Assembly: GCA_022376465.1 (NCBI GenBank)
Contig: JACDTU010000017.1
Location: forward strand, 310,001-374,000
Reading direction: 5' to 3'
Source: Cubamyces lactineus
Taxonomy: Eukaryota; Basidiomycota; Agaricomycetes; Polyporales; Polyporaceae
Length of the DNA: 64,000 nt
The translations under genes and the position numbers were made by a program. Positions within the stretch are counted from its first letter, which is position 1. Each line of letters starts with the position of its first letter. Below, in pieces: positions 10,913 through 21,915 of this stretch. A model generated the notes under the pieces. It ran no database searches. It saw nothing but the letters and a program-made list of their open reading frames with translations, and was not told where the DNA came from.

Positions 10913-12679
10913 CTATTGCACTAGGGCCCCGCCGGGTTTGCCCTTCGCGTCATAAAACGCTGGAGGCTGAGAAAGAGGCGGCACCGGGACCATCCCGTAT
11001 GGCGCAGGAGGCATCATGCCGAACGACTGATACATGGGGTACATGCCTGGTGCCTGGAAACCCAACCACTGTGGACCTCGCGCCTGCATCGGATGTTGCA
11101 TTGGCATATACGCCGCGGCAGCATTCGCAGCACCATATGGTGCCCCATACGGTACATACGGCATCGGCCCCGCCGCCGTAGGGTAGAGAGCGGTCATCGG
11201 GGGGAGTTGCGCGGTGGAACGTGCAGGCGTGTGCGGAAGAGCGAGTCCAGAGGCTTGAGACGCGGGCGAGAACGAGGACGCGCCCCCAGCGCTGCCAGAG
11301 GATCGCTTGTGGCTGTGCGCATGCTTGGACTTGGGCCGGTTGTCCTGCGGCTGTTGCTGCTGCTGCTGTTGATGAGAAGCTGCGTTGCCCTGAGTGATCC
11401 AACCGTCGTTAGTGAATGTGGCGCAGGTGGATGCGTCTTCGCTCACTGAGCCAGAAATCCATCCATCGGTCGCATCATCCCCCTTTGGACCAGAGGTCGC
11501 CTTACTATCCGAGTGAGAGGGCGGACTTGCTTCGCCCTCCTGAGCCGCTGTCGAGGACGATGCTTGTCGACGGGCTCGCTCTGACTTCTTCGCCTTGCGC
11601 GTCGAATTGGAGCTGCCGGACGACCGTAACCGGTCAACAATCTCGCGCGTCTTCGAATTGCGTGGGCGTGGGCTTGGCGAACCATCGGTAAGGAACGCGG
11701 GAAGCAGGGCTGCGGACGGCCGGCGTGGGGTAGTGCTCCGGGTGGCGTTTAGGCTCTGTGTTGCACCACTTGGGATCTCCTCGGGCACTTCGACGTAGAA
11801 ACCACTTTCGTCCTTCTGCAAGGACGGGGGGAGGGAGCGAGACCCGCGTCGATCGGCAGGCGAGATAGACTGAAGCGAGGGGAAATGGAAATTGTATGTG
11901 GGGGAAGAGAAGGACGAGTCACCAGACGAGTTCGAAGTCGACGTGAGGGGTGGCGTCACGGGCTCCCGTGCAATCTGGGCCGCGGGAGTCGACGGAATGA
12001 ACGTCAATGCTGATGCGCTCAAGAGCTTGGAGGGAAGCGGCGAAAGGACAGTGGGAGAGGTGACGGACTCGCTTGAGACCACGCGTGCATAAGACGTCTT
12101 TGTTGGCTTCGGCGTGGATGGAGGTGGGTCGCTCTCGACCGACGTCTCCGAGTCCGTCAGCTCGGCCGTGCTTGGGGAGCGAGGCGGAGGCGAGTCGTTC
12201 TCGAGCCGGTTGAGGTCCCAAAGGGGGGCGTCGGGCGGAGGCGCATCGACCTCAGGAAGTGATCCCAACTTGAGAATGCCACCCAGTAGCTCCTGCACTT
12301 TCTCATCCCACTTCTCCTTCGCCAGCGCAGCAAGACAGCGGTCGGTAGATGAGTCGTGTTCGACGAGATCGTCAGGAGAAAGAATGGAGACCTCGACCTC
12401 GTACCGCTTCAAAGCCTCCTCTGCAGCCTGAACGCCACAGAGTCCATGGTTAAGATCGACATCCTCCTCGTCCACGGGCGTATCGAGCTGGATACGCCGC
12501 CGCCTACCACGAGCCAGGAGGTTGTGATAATGAGGCGGGCGAGGGTAGCCGGGCTTTGCTTTGTACGACCATGAGATCGCTCTGAAAGACGTCTTCCACC
12601 AGTCCTCCTGCACAACCTCCCAGTCCAGCATCTCCTGCGCAGCTTCCGCGTTCCCGTGGGCCTCACCAGCGACCGTCAT
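10913..12679 (-). CDS. Long disordered protein with PAM2-like motif
   Basis: Single exon, 588 residues. The N-terminal 150 residues are folded-looking (WWKTSFRAISWSYKAKPGYP, then acidic helices). The rest is Ser/Pro-rich and disordered. Residues 220-229 read LSASALTFIP, which fits the PAM2 pattern L-x-x-x-A-x-x-F-x-P used to bind the MLLE domain of poly(A)-binding protein. Other visible features are two DGWI repeats (about 405 and 425), a seven-Gln run (437-443), and a C-terminal tail rich in Pro, Tyr, Met and Gly (MYPMYQSFGMMPPAPYGM). These traits suggest an mRNA-associated, possibly condensate-forming protein; this is inference from motifs. No RNA-binding domain is visible. The start is the first Met of the frame. 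Confidence 0.8.
   Translation of the reverse strand: MTVAGEAHGNAEAAQEMLDWEVVQEDWWKTSFRAISWSYKAKPGYPRPPHYHNLLARGRRRRIQLDTPVDEEDVDLNHGLCGVQAAEEALKRYEVEVSILSPDDLVEHDSSTDRCLAALAKEKWDEKVQELLGGILKLGSLPEVDAPPPDAPLWDLNRLENDSPPPRSPSTAELTDSETSVESDPPPSTPKPTKTSYARVVSSESVTSPTVLSPLPSKLLSASALTFIPSTPAAQIAREPVTPPLTSTSNSSGDSSFSSPTYNFHFPSLQSISPADRRGSRSLPPSLQKDESGFYVEVPEEIPSGATQSLNATRSTTPRRPSAALLPAFLTDGSPSPRPRNSKTREIVDRLRSSGSSNSTRKAKKSERARRQASSSTAAQEGEASPPSHSDSKATSGPKGDDATDGWISGSVSEDASTCATFTNDGWITQGNAASHQQQQQQQPQDNRPKSKHAHSHKRSSGSAGGASSFSPASQASGLALPHTPARSTAQLPPMTALYPTAAGPMPYVPYGAPYGAANAAAAYMPMQHPMQARGPQWLGFQAPGMYPMYQSFGMMPPAPYGMVPVPPLSQPPAFYDAKGKPGGALVQ
11351..11371 (-). repeat. CAG/CAA trinucleotide run (polyGln)
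   Basis: A 21-bp run of CTG/TTG units on the plus strand encodes seven Gln on the minus strand in the PAM2-motif protein. Such tracts often vary in length between strains. Confidence 0.8.
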
Positions 12680-13590
12680 AGAAGGGCGTGAAGGGCGTGA
12701 AAGAGAGAACGAGTGTTGGGCGAGAGGTAGGAACAGGAGTCAGGGGTGCCGGGGTGGCGAGCGAGTGCGACCGTGCCTCCTGCTCCCGCCTTTGAGAGAA
12801 CGGATGAACAAAGGAGGTTATCGGCCTCAATCACACATGCGGCAGCGGTCGTGGACAAAGATTCGAGAGTGGCACTGGCACGTTGTGGTCGTGAAGTAAG
12901 ATGAGGAACGAGGCGCTTACTCACATTCGCACAGGCTCACGAGTTCGGAGTAAGCTCAACGCAACAACGCACAACAAACTGGAACAGTCATACTCTGCAC
13001 CATTTTCGGGTCAGATAGAGGTTTCTAGATACTACATAGATTCTCGAGAGATGTACAGGCGACACAGAATGAAGAGGGACGAGGGAGACGAGGATAGATA
13101 GGCTGTCGTCGGACCCGCAACTACGCGCGTGTTGCCGCCTGCAGGGAGTTCGTCCTCGACATGCGCCTCGTGCGTGCTGCCCTCTGATCTAGCGAGTCCG
13201 CTATGGCAGCCGCTAGCAACAACCAGCAGTCTGGCTGCATGGTCGTGCTACTGTCGACTCTACACGTGGAGTGGCAAACACAATTCGAGGCCCCTTCCGT
13301 CATGGCATGATACCATGGGCGAACAAAGCGCTCGAGCCTACAGTCCAGAATAAGTGAGCCGCCGTATTCCTAGGACTGATCGGGATATTCTACCACTGCA
13401 TATAAGACGTACCACAGTAAAGGAGCAGCATAAGTCGTCGCTTAGAGGTACGATTCGTGAGTTTGCTTGAGAAAAAGCCGAAGCCGGTGGACCCTTCAGT
13501 ACCGAGGAAGGGCTAGGCGGCAGGTGACAGCCACCTAGAGCGTACGGGCAATTCGGCGATATATATACAAGGAAGCTGGGGGAAAGGGGG
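12680..13590. other. Intergenic, about 0.9 kb
   Basis: Upstream region of the disordered PAM2 protein gene on the left; no recognisable gene on either strand. An alternating TATATATA stretch lies near 13559-13566 close to the F-box relic. Confidence 0.45.
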
Positions 13591-14276
13591 TCAAACAATG
13601 ATTGGCATATACATTGCCCCAAGTTTGTGTCGTGGAGCCGGGCGGGCGGAATGGCGTTCTAATCTGTGGTCATTCGCAGCTTCCATCAACTTCACATACT
13701 CTCGCAGACGTGAGAGGTTGTCGTTGTCGCCAGCGGAGAATATGTCGAGTTCTTCAAAATGCGGGAATATCCTGTCAAGAAGGATCGCGAATGTAGATGT
13801 GACAGTTCCGTAGAAGTGGATGAAGGACACATTGTGGAGCGAATGGTTCAGGACGGGGACGTCGTGCAGCATCGGAAGGTTGGAGACGTCGAGGCAGGGC
13901 AGATAGAGGGTATGGAGGCTTGAACAGCATTGTGCGAACTCGAGCAGCGCGCGGAACGTTGGACGATACGCAAGCCTGAAATCCTCTGCCTGCGCTGCGG
14001 CTCATCGGAGACCAGCTTGAGGCAGTGCATGTCAGACCACGTACGTGCCATCTGAGTCAAGTCGTCGTCGGAGAGATGCACAACGGATTCGCCAAGGTTA
14101 CATGAGAGATGGGTGAGCTTCGTGCAGTGAGAACGCATATTGAGTTCGGTGTACAGGTTAAGGAAGACCATGGTCGGCATCCCCGATGTTGACGCCACGA
14201 ACATTAAGACCCATCTTGTGGAAAGTGGTGTCCGATTCTCGTTCCGTGGCGCCCTTCCCGGAAGTAGCCCATACAA
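13591..14276 (-). pseudogene. Truncated, frameshifted F-box/LRR relic
   Basis: The C-terminal third of a family F-box protein. The upstream frame carries LSDDDLTQMARTWSDM. About 40 bp later, near 13985, homology jumps by one frame to YRPTFRALLEFAQCCSSLHTLYLP and then runs to TFAILLDRIFPHF, the family's terminal mark. No F-box or N-terminal half is found upstream (to about 14340). One frameshift plus truncation indicate a pseudogene. A sequencing error at the shift would still leave a fragment. It lies between a disordered-protein gene and the Sld7-like gene and is unrelated to either. Confidence 0.7.
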
Positions 14277-14933
14277 TCAATCACAAGGGTTCGAGGCAGC
14301 TAGGGCAGCGGTTGCTGCTCGAGTAGGACGTTTTTGAGGGGAAAGGCGCGACGCGTCGATTCGCTGGTTAGGGCTTAGCATCAGGAGTTTTATTCCTTCT
14401 CATAATAACCCAAAATTGAATGAGAGATCCAGGAGAGGTCCCAGATGGTTTAGCGGGACTAGTGTCAAGGAGTAGCAGCCCACAGTGTCGGCGGTCGTAG
14501 CGTCGGGCTTCAGCTTGAGTGTGCGTCAGCCGAAAAAGCCGCGGACGGCGCGCAGCGCCGGCGCCAAATGCACCGCGTCCGTCACAGGTCACGTGCAAGG
14601 AGTCACCCCCACGTAACTCTGAGCTCGTCGCGTAGTTCTACGGCTGCAAGAAGCAACAACTGAGATCGTGAAGTGAAGGAGATTCAACCGCACGTTTTTA
14701 GCCCTAGAGTACTAGGGGAAATCCTTAGGTATGCTCTCTTTCCGAGTTAGTGCCTAGTTACTGACATTCTGTGCTCACGTCGCGCCAGACGTGGATCTAG
14801 ATTTGCAACACCAATATTGGCCTTCAGTATGTGGCTTGACGCTCCTACGGCTTCTAGGTTAACGCAGATCTACCTCAGTACGCAGGCGTCGCAGAATTAC
14901 GCCACAGTTCTGTTAGGGAAAGGACATCCCGTC
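14277..14933. other. Intergenic
   Basis: Spacer between the F-box relic and the Sld7-like gene. It should hold that gene's promoter. No motif was recognised. Confidence 0.4.
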
Positions 14934-16341
14934 ATGTCCGCTGTTACCCCTTCAAAGGGTCCTGCTCCCACCCATCGTCTCCTCTATCGCGGCTCTCTTT
15001 CTCTCCACGACTCATACCTTCCTCTGGATGGCTTGAGCTTTACGGCAAAAATTAGCGATATGCACAGTAGCCCGGCTTTACTCAACAATCCCCTAGCTCT
15101 TACACTGGAGAGTATGCGTGGTTTGCCACTGCATCTGCTCGGAACGGTGAAAGTCAAGGATATGTGGATTGACCCTCCGGGTGACATATTTCTGTGAGGA
15201 CCTCCTTTCACTATGCGGGCCTTATTCTGAGTCGCTTTTACAGTGATATCCACCCAGAAGCAACGCTGACGAGGATTTACTTCGAGAATGTATTTTGTCT
15301 AACGCCAATCACATCGTCAAACGGAAGGACAGAATACGGTGTGCGCGTCAGCCTCACAGAGAACAGTAAGGGCCTCGCACAAGACTGCATCAATATCTAA
15401 CACTCTCTGTAGATGACCCCGACACGCCCGATCTGCTCATCTATGGAGAACTGCGCGATGCGTCGCCAGGCTCTGAGGCTCCGATTCCCTCGACGTCATC
15501 TTCTTCTCCTAAAACTCTCCATCTGCTAGCCGCACGCATCCTTCCAGGCCCTCCACCACCGCCCACCTTCCGCCTTCCTCGCCCAGATGATCCTACTCCA
15601 CGCCGACCTCCGCCTACGTTCGGTGCGAAACGCAAGCGCGACGCCATCGGATTTCCGTTCGACCTCGCGCCAGGTCCATCGGAGTCTGGAAAGCGCGCCA
15701 AGACGAACGACAAGGGCAAAGGGAAAGCCCTGTCCAAGGGCGGCGATGACGAGGCGATGCGTAAAGCCGCAGCAGAGGTCATGCTACGGATGCCGAAGCC
15801 TGGCAAGACCGGTGCCGCACAAATGAACGTGAAGGCGCTGGGTAAGGACGCGCGCGTTGGGGCGAGAAGGGACAAGGACGCGTTCAAGGTACCGGCGGTC
15901 CCCGCGCGCAAAGGAAGCAGTCGGTCTGCCGACCATGGTCCGTTAGAGGAAGACGTATTTGGTACGATTGGTGGGGAGCCACCCGGCGTGGTAGTAGGTG
16001 ATGCCGCCGTGGAAAAGGAGAATAAGACGGTGGGTGCTATTCACCCGCTGTGAGGGAAATACGCCGTTGACGGAGCCTGTTTGCAGGCGGTCAAGAAGGC
16101 GGTCACGAAGAGCCTTGGGAAACATGGGATCACGAAGACACATGCAGAATTCAGAGAGCTATTCCAGATGTGCTACCATGGCGCGTCGTTTGCCTTAGTG
16201 AGTTGGTTCGATCCACGATGTGCTATCTGCTCACAGGGGCCGCAGAGACGGCGAATGACCACCTCCATCATCGAACCGTCAACTATAGACCACTTCGTCA
16301 CCGCACATGTCAACATGTACGTCTTCGATGCGCCCACCTAG
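14934..16341 (+). CDS. Sld7-like DNA replication protein (probable)
   Basis: Five exons (14934-15193, 15244-15365, 15413-16029, 16087-16197, 16237-16341) give 404 residues. The N-terminal 130 residues form a beta-rich domain starting HRLLYRGSLSLHDSYLPLDG. A long Pro/Lys-rich linker follows, with probable nuclear signals (KRKRD, KRAK). The last 75 residues (AVKKAVTKSLGKHGITKTHAEF, then FQMCYHGASFAL and HVNMYV) resemble the Sld7 C-terminal domain, which in yeast works with Sld3 in origin firing. The domain call is from memory of the family pattern, so it is moderate. The gene model itself is strong because five exons keep one frame. The start could be an upstream Met at 14817, which would add 39 unconserved residues. 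Confidence 0.68.
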
Positions 16342-16401
16342 CGCGCCCCTTGCCATTCGTTTGTCGTTTTCCCTCGTGTATCATAGACCACATGCCGGAT
16401 G

Positions 16402-17106
16402 TCATTGTACCCCCTCCCACGCTACAGCTCGTATAGGACTACCGTCACATCCAGCCAGATTCAGCGGTAGCAGGCTAACCGTGATATGCTTCCACCCGCA
16501 ATCGATCAGAGCCTCTAAGTGTGTCAGGTTCTCCACAATGATCCCTCCGCTGCCCAGGAATATTCTATGGACATCCGCAGTCTCCTCTTCGTCGGTCACC
16601 TTGTCCGGGCTCATCGTATCGAGGCCGATCACCCGGACGCCCAGCTCGAACAGTCGACGCGCAGCGTCGGGGTCAAGGAAGGGGTGCTTGCTGTAGTTGG
16701 GCTTGTTCCAGTTACGCGACCAGCCGGTGCAGAGCAGGAGCACTCGTACGCGTCGGGCTTCGATCTCTTCGACGGCTGTCCGCAAATCATCCCACACGAT
16801 GCGTTCATGGGATGTCTTCGTTCGCAAATCGGCGACGACAGCGGGCGCGGCGGAGAGGAGCGAGAGGTCGACGCGATCGACGGTAGTTCCGTCCATGAAG
16901 AAGTGGTATGGGGCGTCTATGTGCGTGCCGGTGTGCGTACCAAGCGTCAGGGTGTGGACGTTTGCGAAGTCGCCTTTTGCGATGCCGAAGCTCAGAGAGG
17001 CATTGTAGCATGGATGACCCGCGCAAGCAGGCACCTGGCCGGGGATGAGCGCATGAGTGAGGTCGATGATTTCGGATGAGGGCTGGGAGACGCCGTTGGG
17101 CGCCAT
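16402..17106 (-). CDS. Metal-dependent cyclase / kynurenine formamidase-like, copy 1
   Basis: Intronless, 234 residues, PF04199-type fold. The metal-binding signature HTGTHIDAPYHF is at residues 58-69. The family's TGWS and GLDTMSPD segments and the closing GCDGSPIRAVAW are all present. Members include bacterial-type kynurenine formamidases (tryptophan breakdown) and other amide or lactone hydrolases; fungal substrates are mostly unknown. It has a close paralogue at 17537-18238 in the same direction, so a local duplication produced the pair. It is convergent with the Sld7-like gene, with only about 60 bp between the stops. Confidence 0.88.
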   Translation of the reverse strand: MAPNGVSQPSSEIIDLTHALIPGQVPACAGHPCYNASLSFGIAKGDFANVHTLTLGTHTGTHIDAPYHFFMDGTTVDRVDLSLLSAAPAVVADLRTKTSHERIVWDDLRTAVEEIEARRVRVLLLCTGWSRNWNKPNYSKHPFLDPDAARRLFELGVRVIGLDTMSPDKVTDEEETADVHRIFLGSGGIIVENLTHLEALIDCGWKHITVSLLPLNLAGCDGSPIRAVAWEGVQ

Positions 17107-17536
17107 GTCTAGTCACTTGGCGTAGAGCAGGCCTCGAGTTCGTTCTTGAGATAGGGAAGGCGGGGAGAGGTACAAGGAGCTTAAATACCCAAGGCTGGCA
17201 CGGAACCTGGATGTTTGAGGGGCACTAGTAGGGCACGTGGCGATCACCAAGTCCGGACAGGCGGACCGCGGCGAAAGAGTTTCACCATCGCTAACCATGG
17301 AACTCTTGTCAAAAACTGCGCTCATGTGTCGTCAGGTGTGGGCAGTGTGCGTTTAGACGTAATTAAAGGTGGTAGGACATATAAACATCCCGTGCAGATA
17401 GGGAGGTGGCCGCGCAAGGCCTTCATTCGGAAGCGTTGTGGGTCCTGATGTGCCTGTGCGTTGCGTGACAGAAGACTTCTTGAGTTCGTTCTGCGGAAAA
17501 CACGTGAAGCTGGTCATGTAGTACGCACAGATAACA
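17107..17536. other. Spacer between tandem cyclase genes
   Basis: Upstream region of copy 1 and 3' end of copy 2. A TATTTAAG-like element on the minus strand near 17180-17190 may serve as the TATA box of copy 1. Confidence 0.4.
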
Positions 17537-18238
17537 CTAAACTTGAGGACTGAGGGGTCTGGTCACCGATCGCCAGGCGAATGCCCTTACGGGAGACCCA
17601 TCGCATCCCTTCAGTTTGAGCGGGACCAAGCTAACAAGCCAGTCGCCGTCTTGTATGGAGGCAAGGTTTGTTAGGTTCTCTGCCAGGATGGAGCCAGCCT
17701 GAAGGACAACTTCATGTACGCCGAAGTCGGGTGTTGAGCCGTCTACGCGTGTCTCATCTGGACTGAGAGTGTCGACCCCCACCACCTTCACACCCAGATC
17801 GATCAATCTCTGCGCGGCGTCACGGGTAAGAAAGGGATGCTCGAGGTATGTGTCGGACTGCCAATGCTTTGACCATCCAGTGTGTAAGAAGACGAAAACA
17901 CCGTGTTCGAGAGCCGCTTTGCGCTGTATGAGGACCTCAGAGGGCGCGATATCGTTCCAGACGATGAGCCCCTTGGGGCCCTTGTTCGTTACATCGATGA
18001 CCACGACATTGCCAACGAAAACATCCACGGACACCTCGTCAATTGTGGCACCACTCTCGATGTAGTGGTAGGGTGCATCCACATGGGTGCCTGTATGGGA
18101 TCCCATCGTGATCCGGTGTACGTTCAGACCGTCGTTTTGAAGGGTCAAAGCTGGGCAACACGAGAAGGTAGGGTCGCCGGGGTACACTTGAACACGATCG
18201 TCAAGCGAATGAGAGAGATCGACGAAGGTAGGCTTCAT
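17537..18238 (-). CDS. Metal-dependent cyclase / kynurenine formamidase-like, copy 2
   Basis: Intronless, 233 residues from the Met at 18238 (MKPTFVDLSHSL). An upstream Met at 18274 is possible but adds 12 unconserved residues. It has the same family marks as copy 1: SHTGTHVDAPYHY, HTGWSKHW, GVDTLSPDE and GCDGSPVRAFAW. By eye somewhat under half of residues match copy 1, so the duplication is not recent and substrates may differ. Cytosolic; no signal peptide. Confidence 0.88.
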   Translation of the reverse strand: MKPTFVDLSHSLDDRVQVYPGDPTFSCCPALTLQNDGLNVHRITMGSHTGTHVDAPYHYIESGATIDEVSVDVFVGNVVVIDVTNKGPKGLIVWNDIAPSEVLIQRKAALEHGVFVFLHTGWSKHWQSDTYLEHPFLTRDAAQRLIDLGVKVVGVDTLSPDETRVDGSTPDFGVHEVVLQAGSILAENLTNLASIQDGDWLVSLVPLKLKGCDGSPVRAFAWRSVTRPLSPQV

Positions 18239-18657
18239 AACTAGGAGATTTCTGTCTTCAAATGAACAAGTCAATCAGAGATCTTCACGCCGTTAATAAC
18301 GCTAAGAATGAGTGAACGTATGAGTACCCGAGTATTTGGGCTATTGCATAGGTCGACTCCTTTGTGAAGGTGAGAGGATATACTGGGAACTTGGAAGAAA
18401 CAAGCTAAGCTACGGTGCGGCAGTGCGCTTCAACGTCATGGGAATAATCGGAGTTCTACATATTCTATCAAAACTAAATACACTCCGAAAGAATATGCTT
18501 ATCGGAGTTCAACTAGCAACACTGAGTGCGAGGTTGCCTGTGATCACGGCGAAGTACACGGCGACGTGTAACTTTCCCCTCCACCACCACCTTGTCCACC
18601 AGTCGCCGGAAGCTACCCAGCACCGCCTTGACATACTAGAGGAGCACCTGAGAAACG
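18239..18657. other. Divergent promoter, cyclase copy 2 / glucosidase II
   Basis: About 420 bp between divergent starts. No clear TATA box or gene inside. Confidence 0.4.
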
Positions 18658-21600
18658 ATGCGGTCGTTGAGCACGCTGCTCGTGCTGGCCGCGCTTCCGG
18701 CTGCGCTAGCTGTCAAGACTCACGACTTCAAGACATGCGCTCAGGCCGGTTTCTGCAGAAGAGGACGTGCTCTTGCTGAGAGGGCGGCTGGAAGCCAAGC
18801 TTGGAACTCGCCATATTCTCTGGAGGCATCTACTCTTGCTCTTTCACCGGATCAGGCCTCGTTCACCGCGGCAGTCAAGTCATCAATATACCCAGAGGTC
18901 AACTTCGGCCTGGACGTACGGATACATGATGATGGAGTGGTGCGCGTTCGCATGGACGAGATCGGTGGGATTCGTAAGCGCTACGACGAGGCGGCATCGT
19001 GGGCTCTGCTCGAGGAGCCCCCGATCAGTAACTCCGTCCAGTGGACAGTCGCAAAGGATAGTGCGCGCGCGAAGTATGGCGCGAAGAACGAGGTTGAAGT
19101 CGTGGTCAACTTCGCCCCGCTCAAGGTTACTCTGTTGCGCAATGGAAAGGAGCAAGTAGTACTGAACGGACGGGGTCTCCTTCATATGGAGCACTACCGC
19201 ACAAAGGAGTCTGTTGCGAAGAGCAAGGAGGGTCTTCCGCCTCCCGAAGAGGGTCTTGACACCGACGACAACCAGGTAGTCCTCGCGCAGACTCACCCTC
19301 GGACGGCGTGGTTTGAGGGCGAGGAAGAAGACGGCTGGTGGGAAGAGACGTTCAATTCCTTCACTGATACTAAGCCCAGGGGTAGGTCATCAGCCGTCTA
19401 CGCGATACGTGTTCTAAGTAATATAATCAGGACCCGAGTCTCTCTCTCTTGACATTGATTTCCCTAACCATGGCCACGTCTACGGTATCCCTCAACACGC
19501 CACGCGTCTCTCGCTCCCCACCACGATCGGCGAGGATGCTTACTATTCTGAGCCCTACCGCTTGTACAACGCAGACGTCTTCGAATACCTCGCAGACTCG
19601 ACTATGTCTCTTTACGGCTCAATTCCGTTCATGCAGGCGCACTCTACCGAGTCGACGGTTGGCATCTTCAACGCAATCGGCTCGGAGACTTGGGTCGATG
19701 TCGGCCGTCCAACGCCCAAGAAGACGACCACGCACTGGATTTCTGAGACTGGTATCCTCGATGTCTTCATTCTACCCGGCCCTACCCCTGCAGACGTCTT
19801 CGCCCAGTACACCAGGCTGACGGGTACGCCTGCTCTGCCTGCACAATGGGCGCTCGGATACCACCAGTGCCGTTGGAACTACATCAGCTCAGATGACGTT
19901 CGGAGTGTCCAGAAGCGCTTCGACGAGGAGGACATGCCCGTAGACGTGTTCTGGCTTGATATCGAGTACGCTGAAGAGCACAAGTACTTCATGTGGGATC
20001 ACAAGCTGTTCCCTGACCCGGTCGACATGATCAAGGACGTCGAAGCCATTGAGCGCAAGGTACGGGTGCTGCGACTTCTGTTGTGAATACCGGGGTGGTA
20101 CTGATGTCTGTATTAGATGGTTGTGATCGTCGATCCCCACCTCAAGCGGACCAATGACTACCCTGTGTATAAAGAAGCGACTGAGCTGGATGTACTCGTC
20201 AAGCAGAAAGACGGCAGTACCGATTATGAGGGTTGGTGCTGGAGTGGTAGCAGCGCTTGGGTCGACTTCTTCAACCCCAAGAGCTGGGACTGGTGGAAGG
20301 GCCTGTTCAAGGTCGATGGCCCCAACGATAAGTGGCACTGGTCAGAAAGCACAGTCAGCACGTATATCTGGAATGACATGAACGAGGTGAGTATCCTTTT
20401 CTAATGTGCTATGGGCCGTACCGAGTTAGCTCATTTCTTCATTTAGCCTGCTATCTTCAATGGTCCGGAAATCAGCATGCCCCGCGAAAACATCCATTAC
20501 GGCGGATGGGAGCATCGTGACCTGCACAACATTAACGGGATGCTATTCGTACGTGTCTTCTCACCATTTTCGCGGCATATGCCTAACACCCTTTGCAGCA
20601 CAACTTGACTTCGCAAGCAGTGAAGTCGAGGACTGACCCGCCTAAGCGCCCCTTCGTCCTCACCCGCTCGTTCTACGCAGGGTCCCAACGCTTTGGTGCG
20701 ATGTGGACTGGTGACAACCTGGGAACCTGGGAGCACATGGCTGTTGGCGTCAAGATGGTTCTTGCCAACAACATCGCCGGTTTCAGCTTCGCTGGATGTA
20801 CGTTCCAGTGCTTGTTAATCGTATTCCGTGTATTGCTAACCTGTGCTTTCGCAGCCGACGTCGGTGGCTTCTTCGGCAACCCGGAGCCTGAGATGCTTGT
20901 GCGGTGGTACGCGGTCGGCGCGTTCTCGCCCTTCTTCCGCGCTCATGCACACATCGATACTAAGCGCCGCGAGCCTTACCTCCTGGATGAACCGTACAAG
21001 ACTATTGTCCGCGACATCCTCCGACTGCGCTACAGCATGCTCCCTGTATGGTACACGGCATTCCGCGAGGCCAGCGTCACGGGCTTGCCTGTCCTCCGTC
21101 CTCACTACGTCGCTGTTCCTCAGGATGAGGGCGGCTTTGCTATTGACGACCAATACTTCGTCGGCAGCTCCGGAATCCTAGTCAAGCCTGTTACACGCAA
21201 GTCGGCCAAGGAGGAGACCGTCTATCTCCCCGAAGACCAGGTACGTACTCTTTTTTCGGCGCCTCTACCTTGACTGATGCTGTGGCGGCAGGTTTACTAC
21301 GACTACTTCACTCAGCATGCGTACCGCGGCGCTGCCAAGGGCAAGAACATCACTGTTGCTGCCGACTTGCACCAGATCCCGCTGTTCGTCCGTGGTGGCT
21401 CCATTGTGCCCACGCGCGAGCGCCACCGCCGCTCAGCCCCCCTGATGAAACGCGACCCTTTCACTCTTCGTGTGGCACTGGACAAGGACGGCCACGCTCG
21501 CGGCGAACTCTACCTTGATGATGGCGAGACGTACTCGCACGAGGCCGGACAGTTCGTATGGCGCGAGTTTGTCGCGGAGAAGCCTGCGAAGAAGAGCAAG

Positions 21601-21915
21601 GGCGTGAAGATCAGCAACAAGAACCTCGGCGCGCAAAAGCCCGCCGAGGCCGTAGACCACGTCGCACTTGCGACATACGACATCGCGAACGACTTCGCGA
21701 GGAGCATCGCAGACGTGCGCGTCGAGAAGATCGTCGTCCTCGGTCTTCCCACCAAGCCATCGAGCGTCACCACTGACGGTGGTAAGGCGCTGCAGTGGTC
21801 CTACACTCCGGGCGTCGCTGCGTCAGACAGTAAGGAGGGCACGGCGAGTATCCTAGTGATCAAGGACCCGAAGCTGAGCATCACGGGCGACTGGAACATC
21901 GAGGTACAAGCCTAA
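18658..21915 (+). CDS. ROT2: ER glucosidase II alpha subunit (GH31)
   Basis: Seven exons (18658-19381, 19431-20059, 20117-20386, 20447-20548, 20599-20797, 20855-21240, 21292-21915) give 977 residues, the usual length. The enzyme trims the inner alpha-1,3-glucoses from N-glycans in the endoplasmic reticulum and drives the calnexin folding cycle. A signal peptide (about 1-19) precedes the KTHDFKTC start typical of the family. The GH31 core holds the nucleophile motif WNDMNE (Asp about 538) and the acid/base region WTGDNLGTW (Asp about 614), followed by [17 protein letters not shown] and the C-terminal beta domains. There is no retention signal, as expected: the alpha subunit is held by a beta subunit, which is not in this window. 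All introns are short and canonical. Confidence 0.97.

Noticed and set aside
12676..12924. Minus-strand frame upstream of the PAM2 protein
   Set aside because: Probably 5' leader sequence; it has no motif and no splice signal linking it in frame.
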